Shown piece by piece: positions 1-12,424 of a stretch of 64,000 bases of DNA. This stretch comes from Zanthoxylum bungeanum. Taxonomy: Eukaryota > Streptophyta > Magnoliopsida > Sapindales > Rutaceae. The translations under genes and the position numbers were made by a program. Within the stretch, counting starts at the first letter, position 1, and each line of letters starts with the position of its first letter. The DNA is taken from contig SKCR01035594.1 in assembly GCA_019454045.1 (NCBI GenBank), positions 1 through 64,000 on the forward strand, given 5' to 3'. A model generated the notes under the pieces. The model was not told the origin of the DNA. It saw nothing but the letters and a program-made list of their open reading frames with translations, and searched no databases.

Positions 1-401
1 TTTTCCAAATTTGTCTAAAGTTGTTTCCTTGCACCAAAAGTCCTCCAAATTCGTGGCTTCCATGTATAAAGGCATAATGATGTGTCATAAAGTCCAATAA
101 GTCTTGTCTTGGCCGAATATTTAATGTCGGGCTTGAATCGGCTTGATCTTTAAAAATATACTCGGCTTCAAGATTGCTGGTGTGTTACTGGTATGACTTG
201 GGTCAAGTGAAATAGCTTTGGACCCACTCCATTGAAGCCCTCATGTGATGCCAATATGCCCCGGAGTTGTCTGTCACACTCGACCATGGCATTCTGCGCT
301 AGCCCCGCCATTGCGTCTCTAATCTTCTTAGCTCTTTGGCGTGTGATTGGCCCTGTTGGCAATTGCAGAGGATCTAATGTTCCATGAGTTGTTGGATTCA
401 T
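1..401 (-). pseudogene. Ty3/gypsy polyprotein 3' end and downstream sequence (fragment)
   Basis: An open frame at 168-401 (minus) reads into a C-terminal tail with the motif LPTGPITRQRAKKI and then LFHLTQ before its stop. The same motif order ends the polyprotein of gypsy element G at about 35570-35757, so this is the last ~75 residues of a related gypsy polyprotein. No catalytic domain is present. Bases 1-167 would be its 3' untranslated/LTR sequence, but they do not match the tail of G by eye. The fragment stops abruptly at about 402 against a copia LTR, so it is a truncated remnant or the edge of a rearrangement. Confidence 0.75.
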
Positions 402-1449
402 GTCACATACGTCATCGGTGAATCTTTGGGAAGCGACCCATGAGATCCCCGGATATGTTGGCAGTCAAATCGGTCGTCGGACTATCCGAACACGTAAGTA
501 CCAAGTACTACGTTTTACCGATTTACAAGACAAGGTTGGCTTCTAGCAAGCACCATGCCTACCCAATTCTCCGAAAATATCCTTACAGGAATAAGGATCT
601 ATATCAAGCGTAGTATACCGTAGTATTGCGTATTTCTATCCAGTATCAGATGATCACATGCAAGGCCTGGGGCTGGTACAGTGTCTGCCCCGTACGATGC
701 ATATATCGGATAACGAGCAACTAGTCTCTTTAGAATCAGATAATCATGACCAAGTCATATTATCCCGACGGTTGCAACCTTACATAGAGAACGAGTTCTG
801 TATCCCTGCGTGATCATCAACTCCATATGACTGGAGTGACACTTCCGTCTTGACATCACACCCAACACACTACGATTCTCGATATACCCAGAATTGGCGT
901 ACACAGGTACCGGTTAAAGCCCTGGACGCCCTCAACCAAAGTATATTGATTGTCGTATGTATTAGCGGTGCAAGTCTCAGGTTAATACCAAATACACCTA
1001 CCCTGATTTCGGACTTCCATAGACACGTAGTCATACTACCAATGGAACTCCGAGGGGGTCTATCCAGAGCGAAGCTGTTTCCCGTACCATCGGAGAAACA
1101 CAACCTCCTATTACACTTGCATGAGTATCCTATACCTAAACATTTGAGAACTATGCCATTGTGCTCCCACAACACGCACAAGTGTAATACTAGTCTTTTA
1201 CGTATTCATCGATGTCCAATCTCGATAATACTCTGACTAGGGATATTTAATGATTCTGCCTTGGTGGATTGATACTGTCTCATATCATTCTCAATCCAGG
1301 CACAAATCATAAGGACCTCTCATCATTTATATATCTAGGTGATCTAATCACAAATGATAAGAGTGCAATCTCTTTGTCACATAGTTAATTTGTACAACAA
1401 CACCGTGTTCTGTACAAATAGTGACGCTATGGGTCATAATTGTCCAACA
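402..1449 (-). repeat. Element A 3' LTR, truncated
   Basis: Closely matches 14692-15737, the outer half of the complete right LTR, and ends in ...gtccaaca, the complement of the TGTTGGAC LTR start. The inner ~1.02 kb present in the complete copy is missing. The break at about 402 joins the LTR directly to a gypsy fragment. Confidence 0.85.
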
Positions 1450-1464
1450 ATCTCCCACTTGGCC
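1450..1464 (-). other. Element A polypurine tract
   Basis: Read on the minus strand this is GGCCAAGTGGGAGAT directly before the LTR start TGTTGG. It is the expected plus-strand primer site of an LTR retrotransposon. The same sequence flanks the LTRs of B (45318) and D (55921), which fixes the orientation of all three. Confidence 0.75.
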
Positions 1465-4230
1465 TATAGCCAGTCACTCGAGTGTCTAACACCCGAACTA
1501 TGTACGGTTTGGCTCAATTGCTGAGAAAGGAATTTCGTCAGTGGATTTTCATGATTATCGTCTGACGTGATTTATACGATCATCACATCGCCACGATGTA
1601 TGATCCGAACGAATCAGATGAATATCGAATTATCTGGATCATTGATAAGACCATTAATTCTTTAGCCTGTGTTCAAGCCTAGCTCAGCTGCTAGCAGAAT
1701 TACATCTAATCTAATTAGATTTATTTATGAACCCAGAAGGTTTCTATTGCTGCCTCATCTGCTGCAATAACCCGCGTTTGTTGTTTATACGGTAACAGAA
1801 TCTTGCTTGGATGATTCCAGCTCACTGTACCGTTATTCAAACTGTATAGTACCGTTTTTATCGGTTAGGAAACTTGCAGTAGTGATCCCAGTCACTTCAA
1901 GTTCTCCTTCTCCAGAATCCAGTGACTATCACTCAGATTCAGAGAGTTTTCTCGAAAGCCAAGCTTTCGCCGATAGTTATTTATTGGGAATATCATTTCC
2001 AAGAAATGACATATTTTATCATTATTTATTTAGGACATCCATTGTCAGTGCGCTCCCACTAACCTCCTTATATACACAAGAATCATTTTCGTTTTGAATT
2101 AAATCATAAACCATTATGATTACATCAAAACGATAATTCCAAGAACCTATGCTTGCTTCAATCCAAACATGGATCGAATAACCCGCAAACCTTGTTTGTT
2201 AGTGTTGGTACGACAAAACCGACAGGATGTTGAAAACATCCTCCAAAAGGTTTCCTTTTCAGGAAAGCGATTTTCCCGTTTAGCTGACATATTTCATCTA
2301 TGAAACATGCAGCATTAGCAAGCATTATCCAAATGGATTTACAATGGCAACAGTTAAAAGGTTGAATCGAAATCAACATAATGTTGATAACGATACCTTT
2401 CCGCTAAAAGCCTAGCTTTATACGTTGGTATGTTGCCATCCATGTATGTCTTCCTTGAAGACTTATAAGTACCATTAGGCACAATGCCTTGTGGTACATC
2501 AACTAGTATCCAAACTTGTTGATATACATGTAATCCATTTCGGACTCATGACACTTTGTCATGATAGGGAGTCGATACCTTGTATCACTTACTCATACGT
2601 AGTCAGTTGGTATACCTCAAAAGATAGACATCTTTACGAGGTGAGATCAGAAACCCATACCCCAGGTTGTTTTCTGACTCTCTCCGACTACGCGGTTCTT
2701 GTGTATTCGAAGATTAATGGTTTAGTTTCATCCTTGATGAACTATTTGTGTTCCATTAGGATTCGGTGCCTGGAATAGTATTACACCGATTTTCATCGAG
2801 TTTTACTATCCTCCCACTTACCACTGCATATCGGTATTCCCCTTAGAAAAATCGCATGGTGAGCAACAATCTAATTGTTCTGAGGTGAGATGTATAAGTA
2901 CAATACTTATGGTATCCCTAGGATAACCTATATTTGGTACTTATCCAATTTGGGTTTTAGTTTGGTATCATCCAAACATATGCCTAGCATACCCAAATTA
3001 TCAGGAATGTGAAACCCGGTTTCTTTCCCGTTCATATCTAATATGAAACCTGTCAAACAGATTTTAATGGAGCCTTATTCTAAATAAGTTCTGCACTGTT
3101 AAATGCTTATCCGTTGAAGAAATGGTAGCTCAGAGCGACTCATGATTAACCTTATCATGTCCAACAAAATTCGGTTACTCGGTTTCGGACACACCGCCAA
3201 TTTGACGTGTTCCGGGAGGAGTCCTCTTTTGAAAGAATACTATACTCTTTCAAGTATATTAGAAACTTATTGCTTAAGTATTTTCCATTACGGTCTTACC
3301 GTCACGGTATAATACTATAGCCGATCTATATGTCTATTTCGTGTCGAAACTATAAAAGTTTCCGATTTGTGTTCTTCAAAAGAAACACATAACCATAACA
3401 CGATGCCACATCCTTATAGGTCATGAAATATTCATATCCACTTCTAGCCTAGCTAGACATGGGCCCACTTGCTTCACTATGAACGAGGGCTAACAGGTCG
3501 GTGGCATTTACACTTTTACCAAGTAAATAGTGTTTTGGGCACTTTGCCCAATAAACTAGATTCATAGACTTTATTTGATTTGAATCAAAACAGTCCTAGT
3601 ACCCACTCTTCAAAAGTGTGGATATACGATTCTTGTTTAATTGTGTCCCAGACAACAATGCCACAATTAGTTTCTCCTGATCAAATCAGTTGAGCTATTA
3701 TTTGTCATTTTATATATTTGAGATTTTATTTATATTCAAAATATAAATTCTGTTATTCACATCTAATGTGTTTTATCTCAATATCATCTTTATATAATGA
3801 AACACTTTAGTGTTCTAAAATATAAAGGTATATCAGCAACAGATTATACACTGATATAAAGATAATGTATCTAGTCAACTAGTTACATTATAACAGTTTC
3901 CTAATTTAGGTACACACCCGAGGGTAGTTCCTAAACTTAGGTATCTACGGTTAAAACAGCGACTTACGTCCCGTTTCCAATCCGCAGATTAATCTCAACT
4001 GAGGTCAGTATCCTGTTCAAAACAGATTCTGAACATCAGTATATATATATATATATATTATGTATCACACTAAGTATTTAAAATCTAATTTCAATACTAG
4101 TAGTGAACATAATTTTACTAACATATTTGAAGACAGAGCCTTGCTCGTCTTCAATTCCTTCATGTCTGCTTTGTCCAAACGGTAGTCACGCTTCCGCGAT
4201 CCCGTTTGCCACATTTAGGCAGACATTTTG
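1465..4230 (-). pseudogene. Element A degenerate copia gag-pol
   Basis: No long frame survives, but family landmarks appear in the correct order on the minus strand. A decayed zinc-knuckle region lies at about 4180-4221. An integrase stretch near 3130-3230 resembles the usual copia motif ending in LLDMIRLIMSH. A reverse-transcriptase stretch lies at 2158-2379 and contains GFVVPTLTNKVC. Frames are broken by stops and indels throughout. The region cannot make a functional polyprotein. The coding part is much shorter than the roughly 4 kb normal for copia, so deletions are likely. Confidence 0.7.
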
Positions 4231-5824
4231 GGATATGTCTTTTATCTTCCTAGAAGATTATAATGATTTTGCCTTTGCCCATTTCAACACTCCAGAAGCC
4301 TTTGGCCAAGCCTTGGGTTTCTAGAATATCGAAGTAAGGTGCGCCTTGCGCTACAAGCTTAATTGCAAAGTTTGACTTTATCTCCTTGAGAATAGTCATT
4401 AACCCTCCAAGAGTTATCAATTGCAATTTCAGTACTTCTAAAATCTAAGGATCTAATCCTTAGTTCTGATTCAGAAATTAAGGAGTATAGTACGACAAAT
4501 ATAATGGATTAAGCACTAAAGTTATCATCACATAATCTTCCAAAGATTATGCTCTACTGTTTGCTTAACTCCGGGCTTAGGCTTAATATATTATTTTATC
4601 AAATAAAATAACATATTAATTTCCAGGACCATCCTGAAATTATTCCCAATTATGAAAATCAAACCATTTAAATACATTTTCCCTAGGATTATGTATGAAA
4701 CGTCAATCTTTCAATTATCAATCTTGATTTTAATAGTCCAACTATTTAATCAATTATTTAGGTACCTTTTATTATAATGATTACAATAGTCCAACTATTT
4801 AATCAACTATAATTTAATAGATTAAATTCAATTATTTTGATTTCTATAATCCAATTATAAAATCAACCATAATTAAATTGTTTGAATATAATAGTCCAAC
4901 TATTTCTAAAACAACAATTTAAATATTAGTCCAACTAACATTTAATTGACGGAATTTATGACGTGATATTCGATTGAGCGCGTATGGCAAATAATTGAAC
5001 GAATATTGCAAATTCAATTCTTGCCTCCCACTATTTTTCGGCGAGCCTCTAACCCTCTGTCGAGTACTCGGGAAACTGTGTTTCCTAGTGGGCTAGGATC
5101 CCGTTAAATATCACACAATCTTGACTTTGGCCAACAAATTGTATGATAATTAACTAGGTAGATCTCTAAGATCGATTGGATCCAATCCAATTCCTAGATC
5201 CGTTAGGGGGACATCCAAGTCCGAAACATATATCAAATATATGCCAATACATCCAATGTATTACCTAACCTTTTTCCTCTGAATCAACTAAGCCTTGGCT
5301 TTGGCACAACAAACTTAGTGATCCTAGTCAAGCGCGACCCATTGACCATGGAAAGCTTCGTAATCAATGTCGATGGACAAGAAGTGGTCTTGACTTTGGC
5401 CAACAAACCACAACTTGGACAAGACACTGACAGGTAACAAAGCCTTCGTGATTCAAACACATCTTCGACATACAAAGGCCTTGACTTTGGCCAACAAACC
5501 AATGTCGTCTTAGATCTTGAGTAAGAATCACTCAATGGAAGGAAAAACGCTTAATATTAAACGAGGGTTTTTCGCGTGCAAATTGGCAACCAATTTATTA
5601 TCTTTATTAAGGTCTCATCATCAAACACCCTTAAGCATGCATTCTAAACACATAATAAAGCGCGTATGTAAAAGTAATAATGATATGCGGATGGATACTT
5701 TACACAATGATCCTAGATCAAATCTCTCACTTTCTCTCTCCTGCTAGCATAAACATATCTTCTACCCGTTACACTACACTTCTAAAGAAACCTCATTTAC
5801 ATTGAGGGGAATAGGTGAGAAGAA
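4231..5824 (-). other. Element A gag/leader remnant, no gene
   Basis: AT-rich internal sequence of element A with no credible gene. It corresponds to roughly 51855-53470 of element C in opposite orientation. It contains three copies of a 20-bp motif (tcttgactttggccaacaaa) at 5119-5138, 5388-5407 and 5479-5498; the spacing is the same in element C. Confidence 0.55.
5811..5824. repeat. LINE target-site duplication, left copy
   Basis: aataggtgagaaga is repeated exactly at 12411-12424. The uninterrupted target, in opposite orientation, is seen in element C near 51855 and carries only one copy. This proves the intervening sequence is an insertion. Confidence 0.9.
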
Positions 5825-6194
5825 TAGTCCAACTGCATAATATCTCTGGTCTTCTTCCAATTTGTTAACTCTCGGTTTTTTTACCTCTCCACGGCTTGTC
5901 TTTTCCCCTCTTTTTTCAGTTTTTTTCAGTTGCCTTCTCAGATCTACTTTTAGATCTTCCCTTTGCTTTTCAGACCGGTATTTATTTTCTTCTCGCCTTA
6001 GCCCTTGTAATCCCTTCTTCTCAGATCTACCCTCAGATCGACTTGGTTTCGCCTGGTGTCTTTCTTGTCTAGCCTTTCTTTCTTTTTTTTTTCTCAGATC
6101 TACTCTCAGATCGACCTTTTCCGTCTACCCCCCTCGTTTATTTCCCTCTGTTTCCCCTGCTTTTGCTCTTTCCCCTACCCTCTAGTCTTACCAC
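5825..6194 (+). promoter_or_regulatory. LINE 5' UTR
   Basis: Pyrimidine-rich leader before the first ATG of ORF1. The short motif cagatctac and variants (cagatcgac) recur several times between 5938 and 6115. L1-type elements carry internal promoters in this region. Promoter activity here is inferred from position only. Confidence 0.5.
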
Positions 6195-8614
6195 ATGCCT
6201 CTGTCTGGTGTTCCTCTTGTGGGGCCTCGCCTCCCTGGAGTCGGCCGTAAGGCTGTTAGGGCTGTCTCGGCGGCCGCTTCTGCCTCGCCTCCTTTGAAGC
6301 CTGGTTATGTTCCCGTCTCGGCGCCGGCATTAATGTTCAATTCAGTTGGTGGTCCTACTAGTGTGGCTTCTCGTCAGCATGATTTTGGTATTTCCTCTGT
6401 GGCCGTCAGTGATGAGGATTGTTCTGGAATTGGCGCTATGGGTACCTCTTTGGGCTGTGTGGTCGAAGGTGATGTGAATTGCTTGATTGAGGAGAAGTTG
6501 GTTTCGGGTCCTGGGGTTAAATGTGTCGCTATTTGTGAGCCGAGTCTAGTAGGTGCAAGTGGTCTTGCTGGTTGTCTGGGGAGTAGTCAGACTGGTATTG
6601 GCATTAACCTATGTCAGTTAGTGGTTCTGGTCTTGAGGTTGATGAGGGTACTGTTGTTTCTGGTTCTGTCCTTGGCGTTGTTGGAGGAGCTGCTGTGGCT
6701 TGAATTTTTGTGTAACCTCTGGGTCTGATAGTGTGTGTGAGTCTGGATTTGGTGTTGCAGGGGGGTCTGCGGGCAGTTTGGATTCTGGTGCAGTGGATGT
6801 GAAGAATGGATTGAAGTTTGGTGTGTCTGGCAGGTTGGGTGAAGCGAGTCTGATTGGTTCTGCTTGTAGTGCCTTGATGGATTCTGTTTGTTATTGTGGA
6901 TGATGGTGTTGTGGGGCAGAATGCTGCCATATTGACCGGTAGAAGAGTGACTGGTGAGGGTACTGTTGGTTCTGGCTCTGTTCTTGGCGCTATTGGAGGA
7001 GCTGCTGGTGGCCTGAATTTATGTGTGACCGCTGGGTCTGATAAGTTGTTGTTGTGAGTCTGGATTTGGTGCTACAGGGGGGTCTACTGTGGCAGGTTGA
7101 ATCTGGTGTAGTGGATGTAAAGAATGGATTGAAGTTTGGTGAGGCTGGCAGGTGGGTGAAGCGAGTCTGATTGGTTCTGCTTGTAGTACTTTGAAGGATT
7201 CTGTTTTTGTGAATGATGGTGTTGTGGGGCAGAATGCTGCCAAATTGACCGTAGTAGAAGAGTGACTGGTGATGACTTGGGTGTGTGTCAGGATGCTATG
7301 CCTGCGGCTCCTGTAGTAGTAGGTGGGGGTTATTCTGGTGGTCCTAAGAGTTATGCCACTGCATTGAATGGTTCTTTGGGAGTTGACCATCTCGATTCGA
7401 CTTATGCGTCTACTGCTTTACATTATGTCCAACCTAACATTATAGATGGTAAGGTTGTCGTGTGCCCATCTGCTGAAGTAATTGAAGAGGGAAGTGTGTA
7501 CTGGAGGAATACCTTAGTAGGTTACTTTGTGGGAAAACGTCTCCCCTTCCAAACTGTCAATTCTATTGCTCACAAGTTATGGGGAAGGATGGGTTTGCTA
7601 GAAGTTCTTACCTCCGAGAATGGTTTCTTTTTGTTTAGATTCAATAGCCTTCAAGAGGCTAGTGTGGTTTTGGATGGAGCCCCTTGGCATATGGCTAATA
7701 GACCTTTGGTTCTAAAACTTTGGCATCCAAATTTATCTTTGACTAAGGAGGATTTGTTCAAGGTCCCGGTCTGGATTAGACTTTTTGACCTACCTATTCC
7801 TTTATGGACGGCGAAAGGGATTAGTTGTGTAGCCAGTGCTGTTGGGAGACCTCTCAATGCTGACCATATTACCCTGTCCAGGAAACGACTCAGTTTTGCT
7901 CGTGTTTGTGTTGAGATTGATGCCCGGAATTCCCTTGCTGAGGAGATTGTCTTCCAATACCCTAATGGCACTAGGGTCCCTATTAGGGTTGAGTTTGAAT
8001 GGGGGTGTCCCGTGAAATGTTCAACTGTGAAGTTTTTGGTCACTCAGTAAATTCTTGCCCTAAAAAGGCTCCTAGTAAGGAGGTTAAGAAACCTTCTCCG
8101 CCCGTTATTCACAAGCCTATCCGTCTACAGATAAGGACTCTACGGTTGATCCTTCTAAGGATCAGGAGGGGACCTGGATCCCGGTCACCAAAACAAGAAA
8201 AGTAGGGGTACTTCTTTGACCCCTGTAAGTTCAGGTGGAGTTTTACCTCTGAATGCTGACAATAATCTTGGTTTGGGAGTGTGTTCTGCTAATGAGTTGG
8301 ACTCTACTGTGGTTATTCCTTCTTTGCCTGTGGTTTCTTCTGAGACAGTTTCTGTGGAGATAGATGGTATTTTGAAAGGAGAGTGTTCCCTTGATTCTTC
8401 ACATCTTGGTGAGGAAATCCCAAATTCTGAGTTATTGGAGGGCTCGCCTTCTGCAGCTTTTGATTCGCCCATTCCTATGGTTAACAATTTGGCTATTAAG
8501 GCTATTGACTCGCTGGATTCTAAGAAATTGGCTTATGGTAACAAATCTAGAAAGAATTCTGGTGGTAAAAGGAGTCAGAAGAGGAAGTCCCCTAATGGGG
8601 GTCGTCGACGCTGA
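6195..8614 (+). pseudogene. LINE ORF1, RNA-binding protein, frameshifted
   Basis: Start taken at 6195, the first good ATG after the leader. The best-preserved part, 7262-8050, is a DUF4283-like domain containing WRNTLVGYFVGKRLPFQ and a region ending in LWHPN. These are typical of plant L1 ORF1 proteins, which bind the element RNA. A CCHC knuckle (C-x2-C-x4-H-x4-C) follows at about 8019-8062, but it lies in another frame because one T appears lost near 8020. A basic tail with KSRKNSGGKRSQKRK ends at 8614. At least three frame changes, including one around an internal tandem duplication, mean no full protein is made. Confidence 0.85.
6635..7265 (+). repeat. Tandem duplication (~310 bp) inside LINE ORF1
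   Basis: The stretch from about gagggtactgttg at 6648 to agaatgctgccatattgacc at 6920 recurs from 6957 to 7250 with small differences. Both copies carry the gctgggtctgata-type and ggattgaagtttggtg segments. It falls in the low-complexity N-terminal part of ORF1 and contributes to the broken frame. Confidence 0.8.
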
Positions 8615-8646
8615 GTTGTGGGTTTGGTTTGTTTGTATATATTTGA

Positions 8647-11600
8647 ATGATTTTTGGTTGTTGGAATATTAGGGGTCTAAATGACCCATTAAAACATGCT
8701 GAAGTTAGGAGGTTTCTTAGTGATGAGAAGCTCTCTTTGTGTGGTTTAGTTGAAACCAAGGTTAAGGAGGTTAATTTTATGAATGTCTCTCGTGATGAAT
8801 CCTTCATGGAAGTTTTTTTGCCACCCTGATATTAGCCCTTTTGGTCGTATCTGGGTCTGTTGGAACCCTAGTGACGTTGTTGTTAGCATCATTCAGTCCT
8901 CAGCTCAAGTTATTCATTGTCGTGTGACTCATATTTCTGGGATGTGGAATTGTGTAGTTTCAGTGGTTTATGGGGAGTGTGACTACGAGAAGCGGCGGGA
9001 GCTTTGGGCTGACCTGATTACTAGTGGTAGTACTTTTGATGATTCCCCGTGGCTTGTTTTGGGTGATTTCAATGCCATCCGGTCTCCGATTGAGCATTGT
9101 GGTGGTTCTGTGGCTTGGCCAGCTTGGAAAGATGATTTGGGTTGTTGTTTGGGTCAGGCTGGGTTGGATGATCTTCAGTTCTCTGGTTGTAAGTTTACTT
9201 GGTTTAATAAGCAGATTCAGTCTCCTATTTGGCGCAAGTTAGACCGTGTTCTTGTTAACTCTTCTTGGGAGTGTCGCTTCCCGGGCTCTTCTGCCCGTTT
9301 TCTTCCTCCCCGTATTTCTGATCACTCTCCTATGGTTGTTAAGCTTGCAGATCTCCCTAAGAGGGTTATCCCCTTTAAGTTCTTTCAGTTTTGGGTGGAT
9401 CATCCTGATTTTCTCTCTGTTGTGGATAGGGCTTGGGATATTGATGTTCATGGTACTCCGATGTTCCGTTTATGTTGTAAGCTGAAGAATGTTAAGTTGG
9501 CTTTGAAAAAATTTAATGTTGAGCATTTCTCTAAGATTTCGTGTCGAGTCCTGGAGATTAGGAATGATCTGGACAGAGTGCAGTGTGCTTTACAGGACCA
9601 CCCTAGTGACCCTGCTCTGCTAGCTGAAGAAGCTCGTCTTTCGTTAAGTTATGGTGTTTTGAGTCGTGCTGAAGAAGGTTTCAATAGACAGAAATCTCGT
9701 GTCCAGTGGCTTAACCTTGGGGATCAGAATACTAAATTCTTTTTTACGGCTATGAAGAGTTTTCACGGTCGTAGTAAGATTACTTCTATTAATAAGGAGG
9801 ATGGGACCCATGTGGAGGAAGATGTCTTGGTTAGAGATGAGATTGTTTCTTTTTATGAGACCCTTTTTGGTCCTCAGCATGGTCAGCATGTTTTGATAGG
9901 GCGGTCCTTCGTTCTGCTATTACTAGACATGTGACTGCTGAGCAGAGTTTGGCTCTTTCTCAGGAGGTTTCGGATGAGGAGATTAAGGCTGTCTTATTCG
10001 GGTTGAAGGATAATAAAGCTCCAGGTCCAGATGGGTTTAATTCGGGCTTCTTTAAGCAGTGTTGGAATATTGTGGGGAATGATGTCATATGTGCTATTCA
10101 CTCATTCTTTTCTTCTGGGCGTCTTTTGAGGCAGGTTAATGCTACTTCCATTGCTCTTATTCCTAAGATTCCTAATCCTTCCCAGGTCAAGGATTTCAGG
10201 CCTATTTCTTGTTGTAATACTATTTACAAGTCCATTGCTAAGCTGATTGCGAATAGAATCAAGATTATCCTCCCTTCTGTAATCAGTCATAATCAATCTG
10301 CTTTTGTCACGGGAAGGCGCATTAGCGACAATATTCTTTTGTGTCAGGAATTGGTTCGGAATTATCACCGGAATGGCAGTTCTCCGAGATGTGCTCTTAA
10401 GATTGACTTGATGAAAGCTTATGACACTGTTCGTTGGGATTTCCTGGTTGAGGTTTTGCGGACAGTTGGTATTCCAGAGAGGATGGTGGGTTGGATTCAG
10501 GAGTGTATGACTACTACTAGATTCTCTGTCTCTATTAATGGTGAGCTGCATGGTTTTTTCCCTGGGGGTCGGGGATTACGACAAGGTGATCCCATGTCTC
10601 CTTATCTATTTGTTTTGGCTATGGAAGTGTTGTCAGGCCTTCTTCGTAATATGGCTACTAATCCGGGTTTCCAGTTCCACTGGCGGTGTTCTAAGGACCG
10701 TCTTACTCATCTTTGCTTTGCGGATGACCTTATGATTTTTGTAAAGCCGAAGCATCCTCTGTCTCCTTGATCAAGGAATGCCTTGGGCAGTTCAGTGGTT
10801 TATCAGGTCTAACCCCGAACCCAGATAAAAGTCAATTCTTCTCTTCTGGTATCTCTCCTACCCTTCTAGGCCACTTGTGTCACGTTTTGGGTTTCCAAGT
10901 TGGGAATCTTCCAGTGAGGTATCTGGGAGTCCCGTTGATCTCTACTAGATTCAGGGCCTCTGATTGTGCTTCTCTTGTGGATCGTATCATTCTGCGTGCC
11001 AAGAGTTGGAGTAGTAAGTTTCTCTCTTATGCAGGTCGGCTTCAGCTTATTAAGTCAGTTTTGTTCTCCATTCAAGTTTATTGGTCTTCTTTATTTATTC
11101 TTCCTAAATCTGTTGTGAGGAAGGTGGAGACGATTCTTCGCTCTTTCCTTTGGAAGGGTGTACTGCGCTCACCTCTTCGGGCGAGAGTGGCTTGGAGCAA
11201 AGTTTGTTTACCTCTTCAGGAGGGTGGGCTGGGGATAAAGAGTTTGGATTCTTGGAATAGAGCGGCTATTGTTAAACATATTTGGTTTCTTTGTTCTGGC
11301 CAGGTTTCCTCATGGTCGAGTTGGGTTCACTCTTATTTGTTGCGGGGAAGAAGTTTTTGGGAGGTCCCTTGTCCTTCAGATTGCTCTTGGAGTTGGCGTA
11401 AGATCTTGGAGCTTCGTTCTTGGTCCCGTAGGCGGATGAGAATGAGGATTGGTAATGGTGAGAAGACGTTACTGTGGTTTGATTATTGGCATCCTGTTGG
11501 CCCGATTGTGGACACATTGGGCGAGAGAGTGATTTATGATTCTGGCTTGGATAGAATGGCTACAGTTGCATCCATTATCGCTGATTCTGCTTGGCAATGG

Positions 11601-12205
11601 CCCCCATCTAGATCTGCTGCTCTTATTGATTTGGCTCAGTCTCATCTTCCGTCTCCTTCTAGTTTGAGGGAGGATATGCTGGTTTGGGAGGAGGATACAA
11701 ACGGAAGATTCTCTGTGGATAGTGCCTGGAACGCTATGAGGTCAAGGAAACCCCAGTTGCATTGGTCTCGAGTTGTTTGGTTCCGGAAGGCAATCCCCCG
11801 TCATTCCTTTCTTCTTTGGATGTCTATTCAGGGTGGCCTTTGTACTCAGGACAGTCTGATGAGATTTGGCATCTCTGCTTGCTCTCGGTGTATTCTCTGT
11901 GGTTGTTCGAGTGAGGATATTGATCATCTTTTCTTCCAGTGCCTCTATTCTTCTAGGGTCTGGTCGTCTGTGCTGGCCATGTGTGGGTTAGATTGGAGTC
12001 GCCGAGATTGGTGTCAGACTGTTGGGTGGGTTTCTCTGTTCTCCGGGGCCCTTTATGTCATCTTCTGGTTCGTCTGTCTTTTGCAGCGTCAGTCTACCAT
12101 ATTTGGAGGGAGAGGAATGCTCGCACTCATGATATGCCTCTTCGGCCTGTTTCTGTTCTTCTTATGATATTGCTTTTGATGTTCGGAATCGTGTTAGCTC
12201 CTTAA
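8647..12205 (+). pseudogene. LINE ORF2, endonuclease-reverse transcriptase, frameshifted
   Basis: Begins MIFGCWNIRGLNDP, the usual start of plant L1 ORF2. An apurinic-type endonuclease domain follows, with GDFNAI (about 9061) and SDHSPM (about 9320) as catalytic landmarks. The RT domain contains NKAPGPDG, KIDLMKAYD and the active-site FADD at 10717-10728. A zinc-binding RT tail with C-x2-C and H-x4-C spacing lies near 11880-11945. The protein would nick target DNA and copy the element RNA at the nick. Frame changes near 8815, 9900, 10750 and 12080 break it, but all catalytic residues seen are intact, so inactivation looks fairly recent. Confidence 0.92.
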
Positions 12206-12410
12206 GAAAGGTAAATCCATCTTATGACAATAAATGGCTTCACCTTTCGTGGCACCTTCCCGATGACATCTTTTGTTGATTCTGTTGTGCTTTTGGCTTT
12301 GTAGCCTTTTGGCTTTCTTCTAGGAGGGCCTGTCCTCTCTAGTGCCTGGGGTATGCCCCTTTGCTCTTTGTATAGTTCTTTTGTTATAATACTTACCTTA
12401 TCAAAAAAAA
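12206..12410 (+). other. LINE 3' UTR and A tail
   Basis: Short 3' UTR ending ttatc plus an A run. The block from tttgtagcc to cttaccttatc is repeated at 58391-58507, which marks it as the 3' end recognised during reverse transcription of this family. Confidence 0.85.
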
Positions 12411-12424
12411 AATAGGTGAGAAGA
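12411..12424. repeat. LINE target-site duplication, right copy
   Basis: aataggtgagaaga, identical to 5811-5824. Element A resumes immediately after it. Confidence 0.9.

Larger units (their letters stand above)
5825..12410 (+). mobile_element. Full-length L1-type LINE (non-LTR retrotransposon)
   Basis: A 6.6 kb element with a pyrimidine-rich 5' leader, ORF1 (DUF4283-like region plus CCHC knuckle), ORF2 (endonuclease, reverse transcriptase, zinc-binding RT tail), a short 3' UTR and a terminal A tract after ...cttaccttatc. It has 14-bp target-site duplications on both sides and sits inside copia element A. Several frameshifts make it inactive as it stands. A 5'-truncated copy of the same family is at 58391-58507. 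Confidence 0.93.

Noticed and set aside
850..1236. 128-codon plus-strand frame repeated at 15138-15524 and near 55366-55707
   Set aside because: It is part of the copia LTR, and conservation is explained by LTR identity. The B and C copies break the frame.
5862..6185. Ser/Phe/Leu-rich 107-codon frame upstream of LINE ORF1
   Set aside because: It is a by-product of the pyrimidine-rich 5' UTR. ORF1 starts at 6195 in another frame.
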